DNA of 64,000 nt from AP-15 sp963777435 (GTDB lineage Bacteria; Pseudomonadota; Alphaproteobacteria; ATCC43930; CGMCC-115725): assembly GCA_963777435.1 (NCBI GenBank), contig CAVZQT010000004.1:930001-994000 (forward strand), in the 5' to 3' direction. A model generated the notes under the pieces. The model saw only the letters and a list, made by a program, of their open reading frames with translations. It made no database searches and was not told where the DNA came from. This document shows, piece by piece, positions 56,765-64,000 of the stretch. The translations under genes and the position numbers were made by a program. The number at the start of each line of letters is the position of its first letter. Position 1 is the first letter of the stretch.

Positions 56765-57952
56765 TTACCTCCACCTGGCGAGAATACGAATCTTGCCGGG
56801 AGACTTCAGGAGACGACCAAGAGCGAGCTGTACGATCGGAGTAATCCAGGACTCGACAGCTGCGAGGCTCGCGCCCACTGACGAGATCAATATCTCGCAT
56901 GTAAAAGCATCGGCGGTAGTAATCTGGTAGCCTACCTCGACCGCGAGGAACGCATCGGCGACTGCGGCCGCCTCGCCCAGGGTTTCGATTTGCGGTGGGG
57001 TGTCCCGCACCGCTCGCGTGAGCGCTTCCGCACCAAGAATATTACTGCCGCGGAGCGCGCCGCTACTTTCGGCCGCGGCGTTTCGGTCCGCGGTTTGCTG
57101 CACCAGCAATTCGATTGCCGCGAACGCATTGCTGGTGATCGGGCCACCCGCGGCCGTCACGGTGAATTCAACCGGCGCGCGCCCGTCAAACAGTACCGCC
57201 CCCGACCAGGCGATCGGCGCCGGCTGCGGGTCGATACGCTGCCCGGCAACAAATCCGAGGGCAACAAACTGATCGGCGCTGAGCGCGGCCGAGCCGAGGT
57301 TTTCAAGCGGCGCATTGGCGTCACGTAGCGCGCGGCTCAGCGCTTCGATTAGCGCCGAGGAACCGGCCCGTCGCCCGGCGAGCGCTTCCGCCGTGGCGTT
57401 GGCGTCGCCGCGTTGGGTCGCGTTGTCCTCGCCCGGGACCAGAGCATCGCGCTGTTTCCCGGCGAGGATTTCGAGCGGGGGGAACTCATCGCCGACAACG
57501 CTGTTGGCGCCGAGGTTCTCGAGCGGGTCGCCGCTGTCGGTAATTTGCGTCGCGGAAAACGCTACCGGATCAATCGCATCGCCGCGTGCATTACCGAGAC
57601 CTTCGAGCGGCGCCATGATGTTATTTTGCAGGTTCGCGGCGCTCTCGGCCGGAGTCAAGCCATCGCTAATCCGGTGCGACAGCCATTCGGCCGATGTCCC
57701 GGCTTCGAGGATGGCGTTGCCAAGCGGTTCGATTGACGCCGAAACGTGGCGTTGCAGCCTCGCCAAGTACTCGGTTAGGGCCGCAGCATCGGCACGCGAT
57801 TCCGCCAATGCGTCGGCGGCGAGCAAGCCATTAGCAAGAAGCCCAACATTTATTGCGGCCGGCAGGTAGGCATCTGTGGTAACCGTGGTCCCGCTGACGA
57901 AGTAACGATCAGCGCGCGGCCCCCCTGGTCGATGCGCAATCCACACCGCCAT
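56765..57952 (-). CDS. Unknown phage protein with degenerate LE-x-LG repeats
   Basis: The 395-residue protein contains recurring units: SIEPLGNAI, APLEGLGNARGDA, DPLENLGANSVVGDEFPPLE, APLENLGSAALSADQ and PQIETLGEAAAVADAF. Between them are A/D/E-rich helical stretches. No family is recognised. It starts 3 bases after the stop of the G1-like peptidase gene, so it belongs to the same operon. Confidence 0.65.
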   Translation of the reverse strand: MAVWIAHRPGGPRADRYFVSGTTVTTDAYLPAAINVGLLANGLLAADALAESRADAAALTEYLARLQRHVSASIEPLGNAILEAGTSAEWLSHRISDGLTPAESAANLQNNIMAPLEGLGNARGDAIDPVAFSATQITDSGDPLENLGANSVVGDEFPPLEILAGKQRDALVPGEDNATQRGDANATAEALAGRRAGSSALIEALSRALRDANAPLENLGSAALSADQFVALGFVAGQRIDPQPAPIAWSGAVLFDGRAPVEFTVTAAGGPITSNAFAAIELLVQQTADRNAAAESSGALRGSNILGAEALTRAVRDTPPQIETLGEAAAVADAFLAVEVGYQITTADAFTCEILISSVGASLAAVESWITPIVQLALGRLLKSPGKIRILARWR

Positions 57953-57954
57953 GA

Positions 57955-58701
57955 TCAGAACCGCCCAACGCTTACCCGGCCGTTGGCGAGGTTGTTGTTG
58001 ATCTTCCGCGCGCAGCTTGTGTAGGAGCTACTGCTGCCGGCGCAGATGCTAAAAGCGGTACCGCTGACGCTCGACGGATTGGCCGTGGCGCCGAAGCTGT
58101 CCGTCATCTGAAAGCTCGTCGGCGATCCCCAACTCGGCGCCGCCCCATTGACCGAGATATTAGTGAATGTCAGCGTCCCGAAATTTGGCAGCGGGTTTGT
58201 CGTGTTTAAATCCTCGGTCATGATGTCGAATTTCGATAGGCTGGTCTGCAGTGTGTCAGTCGGCGACCACGTCCATCCTTCCGTCACGTTCTGCACCTTC
58301 ATGGCCCAAGTCTGTGAATTTCCAGCGGTGCAGTTTGCGGTGCAGGTCAGGGAAATCTTAACGATGTCTCCGCCAACCGTCGTGTGGCCGGGCGTCGTAT
58401 CATTGACCGCTCCGGCCGGGTACATCTCGTAGAACGCGCCATAGGAAGGGGCACCCTGCGCGGTTATGGAGAAGGACATGCCGACCTGCGCAAGGTTGGT
58501 TCCGTCCTCGATGCCGACCCAGGCGATGATGTTGTTGCCGGCTGAAGTCGTCGAGTTCGAAACCCAAGGCACGCGGATCGTTGCCCCGATCGATGTGTAA
58601 GTCGAGCCCGAGGCTTGGTAGCCGGCAAAGCCCGCGGTCGCGTGCGCAGCGTCGAGGCCCCCCAGCAAGCACGCCAGAGCGAGAACAAGACGCTTGAGCA
58701 T
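57955..58701 (-). CDS. Secreted G1 (eqolisin)-like peptidase
   Basis: A signal peptide (MLKRLVLALACLLGGLDAAH, cleavage near residue 22) is followed by a G1-type beta sandwich: IIAWVGIEDG at 58-67, LAQVG with Gln72, YGAFYEMYPAG at 88-97, GDIVKISLTC, and FDIMTEDL with Glu163. Gln72 and Glu163 match the Gln/Glu catalytic dyad of eqolisins, which cleave proteins at acidic pH. The N-terminal pro-region is very short. The gene is coupled to both neighbours. Peptidase activity is an inference. Confidence 0.65.
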   Translation of the reverse strand: MLKRLVLALACLLGGLDAAHATAGFAGYQASGSTYTSIGATIRVPWVSNSTTSAGNNIIAWVGIEDGTNLAQVGMSFSITAQGAPSYGAFYEMYPAGAVNDTTPGHTTVGGDIVKISLTCTANCTAGNSQTWAMKVQNVTEGWTWSPTDTLQTSLSKFDIMTEDLNTTNPLPNFGTLTFTNISVNGAAPSWGSPTSFQMTDSFGATANPSSVSGTAFSICAGSSSSYTSCARKINNNLANGRVSVGRF

Positions 58702-58703
58702 GC

Positions 58704-59993
58704 TTAGTTACCGACAACGATGCAGATGCCGTCGCCACCCGCCCCGCCAGCGCCAGCGGTTCCGGTCGCCGCGATGACCGCGCCACCACCACCGCCACCA
58801 GCGCCGTAGCCGCCTGTCCCGCCCGTGCCCGCCGTTGAGGCGGCTGTTCCAGTGTTGCCACCGCCAGCGCCAGCGCTGCCGTTGGCGCCCCCGATCGTCG
58901 GATTGGAGGGGCTGACGCCGTTGCCGCCGCTCGAGGTCGTTGAGCCGGTCGTGTTGGTGCCTCCGGTCGGGGCAGACAATTCGCTCGGCGCGATACCGCC
59001 GGCGCCAGCCATGCCGCTGGTGTTATTGCCGGCGCTGCCCCCGCTGGGGCCGCCATAGAGCCCCCCGTAAAGACCGGAGCCGCCGGCCGACGGGCCAGCG
59101 CGGCCAGTGAAATCATTGTTTGAAAGGTTGAGACCAGCCGTTGAGGCATTGACGCCATACGTCCACGTCGCTGCCGCGCCATTGAAATTGGACGCTGCGG
59201 CTCCGCCATAGCCGGTGACAAAGCCACCAAAGCTGGAGTTGCCTCCGGCCGTGCCCGCATTGTAACTAGCCGCCGTCGACACCGTGCCGCCAGCACCGCC
59301 TTGCCCCACCGTGACGGTGACGCTCGAACCTAGCAGCGAGGCTGGGATCGTCGCGATTGCACCCGCGCCGCCGCCCCCACCACCCCCACTGAATCCCGAG
59401 GTCGATACCTCGCCGCTGGCCCCGCCACCGCCAGCACCCAGGCAGTAAGCCGTCACATAGCTGATGCCGGACGGCTTCGACCATGTATAGGTGCCGTGCC
59501 CAGTATAGACATTGGTAAAGCCGGTGGCCCCGCCGCTGCCGCACCCGAACTGACCGAGCGCCACATAATACGAGCCGCTCGGGCCACCGGACGCGATGAC
59601 CTTGCCGATCGTCTGACCTGAGCTCGGGCAGGTTGAAGCGCCGGTATCATGCCCATAGCCGCCGGTCGTGCTCGAAATCTGCACGAAATCGCCGGCCGTC
59701 CCGCTGCCATCGAGGAGCAATGCCGCCGTTCCGTTGGTGGCAATCTGTGCGCTGCCCGATGTCCCGCAGCCGCCTACGCATACGCCGCGAACCCCGTTGC
59801 TGTCGGCAGTCGCCGCAATGACTGCGTTGCCACTGCTGTTGATCTTGGTCAGGGTGTAGAGTGTCGTTCCAGTCGTGCCGGCATTGGTCCGGTCTTCAAG
59901 CAGCCCGTTCTGCGTCGACAGATCCAGACCTTGCGCCCAGGCTGGCAATGCCGCGACCGAGGTCAGCAGCCCAAGGATAAACGATCTCTTCAC
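58704..59993 (-). CDS. Secreted glycine-rich fibre-like protein
   Basis: GTG 59993 with AGGAG six bases upstream is the start; it gives the signal peptide VKRSFILGLLTSVAALPAWA. A first domain (TLYTLTKINSSGNAVIAATA, then GDFVQISSTTGGYG) resembles phage decoration/fibre proteins. From GTYTWSKPSGISYVTAYCLG onward comes a polyglycine-rich domain (GGGGGGGAGAIATIPAS, GGAGGTVSTAASY and similar) as in phage adhesins. About 429 residues. It overlaps no neighbour but is only 2 bp from the peptidase gene. Confidence 0.7.
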   Translation of the reverse strand: MKRSFILGLLTSVAALPAWAQGLDLSTQNGLLEDRTNAGTTGTTLYTLTKINSSGNAVIAATADSNGVRGVCVGGCGTSGSAQIATNGTAALLLDGSGTAGDFVQISSTTGGYGHDTGASTCPSSGQTIGKVIASGGPSGSYYVALGQFGCGSGGATGFTNVYTGHGTYTWSKPSGISYVTAYCLGAGGGGASGEVSTSGFSGGGGGGGAGAIATIPASLLGSSVTVTVGQGGAGGTVSTAASYNAGTAGGNSSFGGFVTGYGGAAASNFNGAAATWTYGVNASTAGLNLSNNDFTGRAGPSAGGSGLYGGLYGGPSGGSAGNNTSGMAGAGGIAPSELSAPTGGTNTTGSTTSSGGNGVSPSNPTIGGANGSAGAGGGNTGTAASTAGTGGTGGYGAGGGGGGAVIAATGTAGAGGAGGDGICIVVGN

Positions 59994-60010
59994 GGTAGCT
60001 CCTTTGCACA

Positions 60011-60747
60011 TCATTGGTGCGCAATCGCTATTGAGACAACGGACCCGATCGCCGAGGTGAATAAGTAAGTATTCGAAAATGTTCCGGAGGCCGGGATTGG
60101 TCCATTGCTGTCGAAGATATAAGGGAACGAATAAGCTACGCCGTGAACGACGCTTGTCAGGGCGCTGTTCGTCCAGCTTATCGAGCCCCCACCGAAACCA
60201 CCGATCACCCATGTATTGAGACTATTTGTTGTGACGTCGCCGGCCAGGCTGTTGGCGGATGTGGCCCCTGTCGTATGGGTTGTTGCGGCGCTGTCCAGGC
60301 CGAAAGTCTTGACCCCACTGTAATCCGCCGCGACGGCCAAGAGGTACGTGTCAGAGCCAGTGTTATTCTGGCTGACGACGAGTTGTACGTCCCGATTGAT
60401 GGACTGAAGAGATAGTAGAGGTATTGGCAGCGAAGGCCGCCGGTGGCTGCACCAATCAACTTCCCAGCCTGTATCATCGCCGCGCCGTTGAAGGTCACCC
60501 CGGTAACGTTATCCGCGGACGATCCGTAGGCGCCGGAGATCGATACGACCAGCAGGTTCGACAGGGGCTTGGTCGTGTAGCTCCTTGTCATGGCGCCGGA
60601 CGCACCGCCATTATTCCCCAGATCGGCTGACCCTTGGCGGACAATACCGGTGCGTTGGTCCCCCACAATGCCCATGAGCTGAGCCGTCGCCAGCCTCGGG
60701 AGAAGCAGCGGCGCTGGCATGGCGAGCAGTAGGCGGCGCCTGAGCAT
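60011..60747 (-). CDS. Secreted fibre-like protein, frameshifted
   Basis: The N-terminus MLRRRLLLAMPAPLLLPRLA is a signal sequence with a multi-Arg start. The body reads SYTTKPLSNLLVVSISGAYG in the first frame and, after a change near 60350-60370, DTYLLAVAADYSGVKTFGLD to the stop at 60011. The joined protein is about 245 residues and has the features of a fibre or host-interaction protein. Its ATG overlaps the stop of the upstream gene (TGATG). Confidence 0.65.
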
Positions 60748-61505
60748 CAGTTGTACCCGTAGGAACAGGTCAACGCGGTTCCTGGAGCGATCGACCCGGT
60801 CGCAGTGGTTGTCGCCGCGTAGCTTATTGCTGTGCCGAATTGCTCGCCCGGAAACGGCATTGTGAAGCCGCCATTAAGGGTCGCCGGCACGGGGACAACA
60901 TCGACCGGCGTCGAGGATCCGAGCGTGACCGAGCCCGAGGCGATATTGAAAATCTGCACGTAGGCCACGGTCGCGTTCGGGTTGTAGCAGAGCATCTTGC
61001 CGAGCTGTCCGGCGCTCGATTTGATTGAGGTAACAGTGGTCGAGACCGCCGCGGTGATGCCGGGCGTCCATCCGCCTGAGGTTGTGAGCGCTCCCGTTAC
61101 GGCGCCGATCGTGTTTGAGCCAGCCGGAAGCGCCGCATTGACCTGAACGCCGTTGGTGCTTCCGGGCGTCGTCTGATCGATCCCGACCTTGCCGATAATG
61201 GCGGACCCCGCCGTTAAGGAACCGAGCGCATTGGCCCCCGCAGGCAGTGGCGAGTTCGGCGACAGGCTGACGACGGCGGCCGGATCAGTCGCCACAGCTG
61301 CGGTCGAGGCTGCTTTGACCGCCCCACAATTGGCCAATGCCGAGCCGTCGCACACCGCAATCTTAGAGCCAAGATTGCCGCTGCCATCGGTCACGGCGTC
61401 GAAATTCGTGCCGGACCCAACCGTGACAGCATATGTGGTGCTGCCAGCCCAAGCCTGGGTCGCCGTGAGCGCCAGCAATGCGCCGGCGAGGAATTGCTTG
61501 ATCAT
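60747..61505 (-). CDS. Secreted Ser/Thr/Ala-rich phage protein
   Basis: From ATG 61505 (ATGA overlap with the upstream gene) the 252-residue protein has a signal peptide MIKQFLAGALLALTATQAWA and low-complexity beta regions (GSNTIGAVTGALTTSGGWTP). The C-terminus GQLGKMLCYNPNATVAYVQI resembles virion-associated domains of phage structural proteins. Confidence 0.65.
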   Translation of the reverse strand: MIKQFLAGALLALTATQAWAGSTTYAVTVGSGTNFDAVTDGSGNLGSKIAVCDGSALANCGAVKAASTAAVATDPAAVVSLSPNSPLPAGANALGSLTAGSAIIGKVGIDQTTPGSTNGVQVNAALPAGSNTIGAVTGALTTSGGWTPGITAAVSTTVTSIKSSAGQLGKMLCYNPNATVAYVQIFNIASGSVTLGSSTPVDVVPVPATLNGGFTMPFPGEQFGTAISYAATTTATGSIAPGTALTCSYGYN

Positions 61506-61798
61506 TGGAGCACCGTTGGAACAGAGACCGAGCTGCACGCGGTATTGACCGCCAGGTTCAGCACGCCGCACAGTGTCGGGCCACCGTCGGAATCACCGCC
61601 GACGACCTGGACATAACTGCCGTTTGGCAGGTAGACGAAGCTGCCGTTCGGCAAGTAGACAAAGGTGGACGGCGCGGTAGCCGTCGAATTGCTGCCGGCG
61701 CCGAGGATCAAGAAAGCCCGCGCCACACCCGCCAGAGTGATGGTAGCGACCAGGACTGCGAACCCACACTCGGCGGCGCGTCTAATCAACCGCTTCAT
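61502..61798 (-). CDS. Small secreted protein with repeated YLPNGS motif
   Basis: Starting at ATG 61798 (TGATG overlap), the 98-residue product has a signal peptide (FAVLVATITLAGVARA) and the direct repeat FVYLPNGSFVYLPNGSYVQV. It ends with a Cys pair region (LCGVLNLAVNTACSSV). The function is unknown. Confidence 0.6.
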   Translation of the reverse strand: MKRLIRRAAECGFAVLVATITLAGVARAFLILGAGSNSTATAPSTFVYLPNGSFVYLPNGSYVQVVGGDSDGGPTLCGVLNLAVNTACSSVSVPTVLQ

Positions 61799-62820
61799 CA
61801 GCTGGGCTTCAAAAAGACCGTGATGCCGCCGATCGCGGCCCCGGTGCCCCAACCAGATCCCGCGGTCTGCAGACAGATCGAGGTGCCATTGGAGATGGTC
61901 GGAGTCCCGGAGGTGATGGTTTGGTTATTGGTGGCTGAGCCATTGGCGTTGAACGACGTCGAGATCGCGGTTCCGGCCGAGCAAAGCGTGCCGGACGCGG
62001 CCGAATTGACTGTGATCGTCGCCGTCGCACCCTCGGCGACCTCGACCCGCCCGACGATCGCCTGCACGGTGTAGGCGCCGCCGCTCAGATTGGTGAAGAC
62101 CGTGGCATTGTTCGGGTTCTGGCCGGCGACCCAGCCGATCGCTACTGGGATCAGGGTCGGCAGGTCGGCATTGACGATCGCTCGCGGCGTCATCGCCCCC
62201 GACGATCCATTGGGCGCCGCGAGGAAAAGGTTGGCCGTCTGACTCGCACCCGTCACCGTGAGAGTGCCGCCGGTCCCCGTCAACGGAGATCCCGAGACCG
62301 AGAAATAGGACGGCATCGATAGCGCGACCGATGTAATTCCGGCCGACGGCAAAAATCCGACGTAATTGGTGCCGTCCGGGTCCGCGATGCTGAAGCAGGT
62401 ATTGGCCGGGATCACCAGCGACGACGAACCGTTGACCGTGCTTGGGCTGGTGACGGTTAAGGTGTCGGGCTGAGCTGTCGTACAGATATCGACCGAGAAC
62501 CCCGCGCCAAAGCCGGTGGTCGATACGTTCGGCAAGGTGTCGGCGGTGGTGCCCGAATAAGTGCGTTTGACAACCTTGGTGTTGTCACTCGCGGCAATGG
62601 TGTAGCCGGAGCCGCCCTGAGTGTTGGCCAGTAATGTGGTCCCGACCGTGCAGCCGGTCGGCGCTGCGCAGGATGCTCCGCCATTCAGCAGGACATTGGG
62701 GGTCGCGGCCGTCAGGCTGGTAATGCCGCGGATGATGCTTTGCGCGTCGCCTCGACCGATAAACCCGATCCCCGCGATCAGCGCCGCGGCACCAGTTACC
62801 GCCCATAGGACCTTACGCAT
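61798..62820 (-). CDS. Secreted fibre-like protein
   Basis: The 340-residue protein has a signal peptide MRKVLWAVTGAAALIAGIGF. The region ITSVALSMPSYFSVSGSPLT with GTLTVTGASQTANLFLAAPN and PRAIVNADLPTLIP is the shaft motif seen in many phage fibre-like proteins. Its start overlaps the stop of the upstream gene by 8 bp. Confidence 0.7.
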   Translation of the reverse strand: MRKVLWAVTGAAALIAGIGFIGRGDAQSIIRGITSLTAATPNVLLNGGASCAAPTGCTVGTTLLANTQGGSGYTIAASDNTKVVKRTYSGTTADTLPNVSTTGFGAGFSVDICTTAQPDTLTVTSPSTVNGSSSLVIPANTCFSIADPDGTNYVGFLPSAGITSVALSMPSYFSVSGSPLTGTGGTLTVTGASQTANLFLAAPNGSSGAMTPRAIVNADLPTLIPVAIGWVAGQNPNNATVFTNLSGGAYTVQAIVGRVEVAEGATATITVNSAASGTLCSAGTAISTSFNANGSATNNQTITSGTPTISNGTSICLQTAGSGWGTGAAIGGITVFLKPS

Positions 62821-63334
62821 AAGCTTCGGTCACGTAGGTGGCACTCTGATTGCCACTCGAATAGGCGGCGAGCGCGGCACCGCAATTGTTGTAGAGCAGC
62901 ACCGCGCAATAGGTTGGGACATTGCCGATCAGCCCGCGGATCGATTGCCAGCGCGTCTGGTAAAGGGTAACACCCGATTGCATTGTCAGGGTGTCGATCA
63001 GTGCCAGAGCCGCGGCCGCCGGATCAAATGCGAGCCAGCCGGAAAGGGCCGTCGATTGATCCGAGGTCGAATTCGGGTCAATTCCGCCCGGCCATATCGA
63101 GCTGTCCTCGCTAAATAGAAGATAGCGGGAGATCGTGTTGCCGGCCGTAACGGTGCCAGTCGCAATTTTCCACGGCGGCAGGATGATGTCGCCAAAGGGT
63201 TGACTGATTGTTCCGGGGCTGATGACCCCAAGTCCTTTCGCCTGCCCATTGGCCAGGCTGCTCAGGTTGTCCGGCGACTGGTTCGGGCCCTTTGGCCACG
63301 TCGCTGCCGTCGCCCGCGACCACGGGTTGCTCAT
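62813..63334 (-). CDS. Phage structural-type protein without signal peptide
   Basis: The 173-residue product (MSNPWSRATAATWPKGPNQS, then GVTLYQTRWQSIRGLIGNVP) is the first coupled gene of the secreted cluster but has no signal peptide itself. No family is recognised. Confidence 0.6.
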   Translation of the reverse strand: MSNPWSRATAATWPKGPNQSPDNLSSLANGQAKGLGVISPGTISQPFGDIILPPWKIATGTVTAGNTISRYLLFSEDSSIWPGGIDPNSTSDQSTALSGWLAFDPAAAALALIDTLTMQSGVTLYQTRWQSIRGLIGNVPTYCAVLLYNNCGAALAAYSSGNQSATYVTEAYA

Positions 63335-63380
63335 TATTTGGACGGGCCTTTCTCATATAGCGACGGTTCGCTCCGGGCGA

Positions 63381-63584
63381 TCACCGCGTGACAATCCGCA
63401 GCCCAAAGGGACCAAAATTGTGCTCTACAGTGTCTCCGGCTGCATTGCGTAGCATGCACAGCCCGGTTTCGACCGAGGCCGACAGGATCACCCCCGGCAG
63501 ATCCTGCATCGTGTCGGTACGGACGATTTTGTAACGGCGGCGATGGACCTCCGGATCAACAGGAGTCAAGCGCATAGGCAACAT
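63381..63584 (-). CDS. Small phage protein
   Basis: ATG 63584 has GAAGGAGG upstream. The 67-residue product (MLPMRLTPVDPEVHRRRYKI, then FGPFGLRIVTR) is well formed, probably a small beta-barrel. The open frame continues upstream, but without coding character. The function is unknown. Confidence 0.6.
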   Translation of the reverse strand: MLPMRLTPVDPEVHRRRYKIVRTDTMQDLPGVILSASVETGLCMLRNAAGDTVEHNFGPFGLRIVTR

Positions 63585-63702
63585 CGCTTTCGCCTCCTTC
63601 GAGACAGAATCAGCAGAACGGCAATAAAGCTGGATAGAAACCTTCAATGCTCTTTGCGCTGAATTTTCAACGCGGTCGCACTGATTTTTGAATATGGCTA
63701 AT

Positions 63703-64000
63703 TTAGATGGTCGTGCCCTGAGTCCGTATATCCGCAGAGCCCTTGTAGGCGGCGGTTCCGGCTGGCAAGGAGAGGCGTAACCAAACGCCTTGCGCACCCG
63801 CGGCGTTATTGCCGGGGGGAAGGTTCCCGGCCCCAGGCACATTTATGAAGGCCGGTTGAGCGATGAATGAGCTGAGGCCAGTCGGCAAGAACCCCGATGA
63901 TTGCTGACGCGGATTGGCCGCGTTGGTGTCATTCAGCGATGTACAGAGGCCGATATCGAGTAACGCAACAGAAGGGAGCGTCGGCGCCTCAAGGGCAACT
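63703..64000 (-). CDS. C-terminal part of a phage structural-type protein (enters from right edge)
   Basis: The frame is open through the right edge: VALEAPTLPSVALLDIGLCT, FLPTGLSSFIAQPAFINVPG, and LRLSLPAGTAAYKGSADIRT before the TAA. The ATG at 63888 is internal. It is probably a virion or fibre-associated protein, and its N-terminus lies beyond the window. Confidence 0.6.
   Translation of the reverse strand, partial: VALEAPTLPSVALLDIGLCTSLNDTNAANPRQQSSGFLPTGLSSFIAQPAFINVPGAGNLPPGNNAAGAQGVWLRLSLPAGTAAYKGSADIRTQGTTI

Noticed and set aside
58825..59058. A proline-rich plus-strand frame within the glycine-rich protein gene.
   Set aside because: It is the complement of Gly codons in the fibre-like gene, a composition artefact.

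Overview
The window looks like chromosomal DNA of an alphaproteobacterium. The run secA, PPIC-type isomerase, argJ, mutT and the high GC coding style fit Rhodospirillales or relatives (an inference from gene content). Host genes occupy about 1-3.5 kb and 26.9-40 kb. They encode a luciferase-like monooxygenase fragment, a methyltransferase, an MFS transporter, SecA, a parvulin-type isomerase, ArgJ, MutT, an MmgE/PrpD protein, an enoyl-CoA hydratase, an oligoendopeptidase F, an ABC1 kinase fused to a WYL-like domain, and an aminotransferase.

Between 5.47 and 26.84 kb lies a genomic island integrated in tRNA-Lys(CTT). The intact tRNA is at the right end, and a 46-bp copy of its 3' part is at the left end beside a tyrosine integrase. 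The island carries small helix-turn-helix proteins, a GcrA-like zinc protein, a ribbon-helix-helix repressor, a primase/helicase-like ATPase next to a cluster of CCTACAC repeats, two class III nucleotidyl cyclases, an IS256 element, and a cluster of unknown membrane and secreted proteins. It also holds one complete IS1595-type element and one truncated copy, in opposite orientation, around a DUF4238/resolvase pair. A dead IS5-type transposase at 3.5-4.7 kb, outside the island, contains four short REP-like palindromes.

From about 40.36 kb to the right edge is a prophage read on the minus strand. Its tail genes follow the order known from gene transfer agents and related siphophages: connector, HK97 gp10-like protein, tail terminator, tail tube, chaperones, tape measure, DUF2460, DUF2163, NlpC/P60, tail tip. 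A glycosyltransferase is inserted between the DUF2163 and NlpC genes. Upstream are an HK97-type capsid with an inserted domain and an XkdF-like protease fused to a long helical region. Terminase and portal are not in the window and would lie beyond 64 kb.

The most unusual part is 56.7-63.3 kb. This tightly coupled operon lies upstream of the prohead protease, and six consecutive products have N-terminal secretion signals. They include a G1 (eqolisin)-like peptidase, a glycine-rich fibre-like protein and several Ser/Thr/Gly-rich fibre-like proteins. Secretion signals on phage structural-type proteins are unexpected, and I consider this the best candidate for an undescribed system.

Many genes carry single-base frameshifts or single stop codons. 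SecA, which is essential, is one of them, so a good share of these are probably sequencing or assembly errors; others, in the IS elements and perhaps the prophage, may be real decay.
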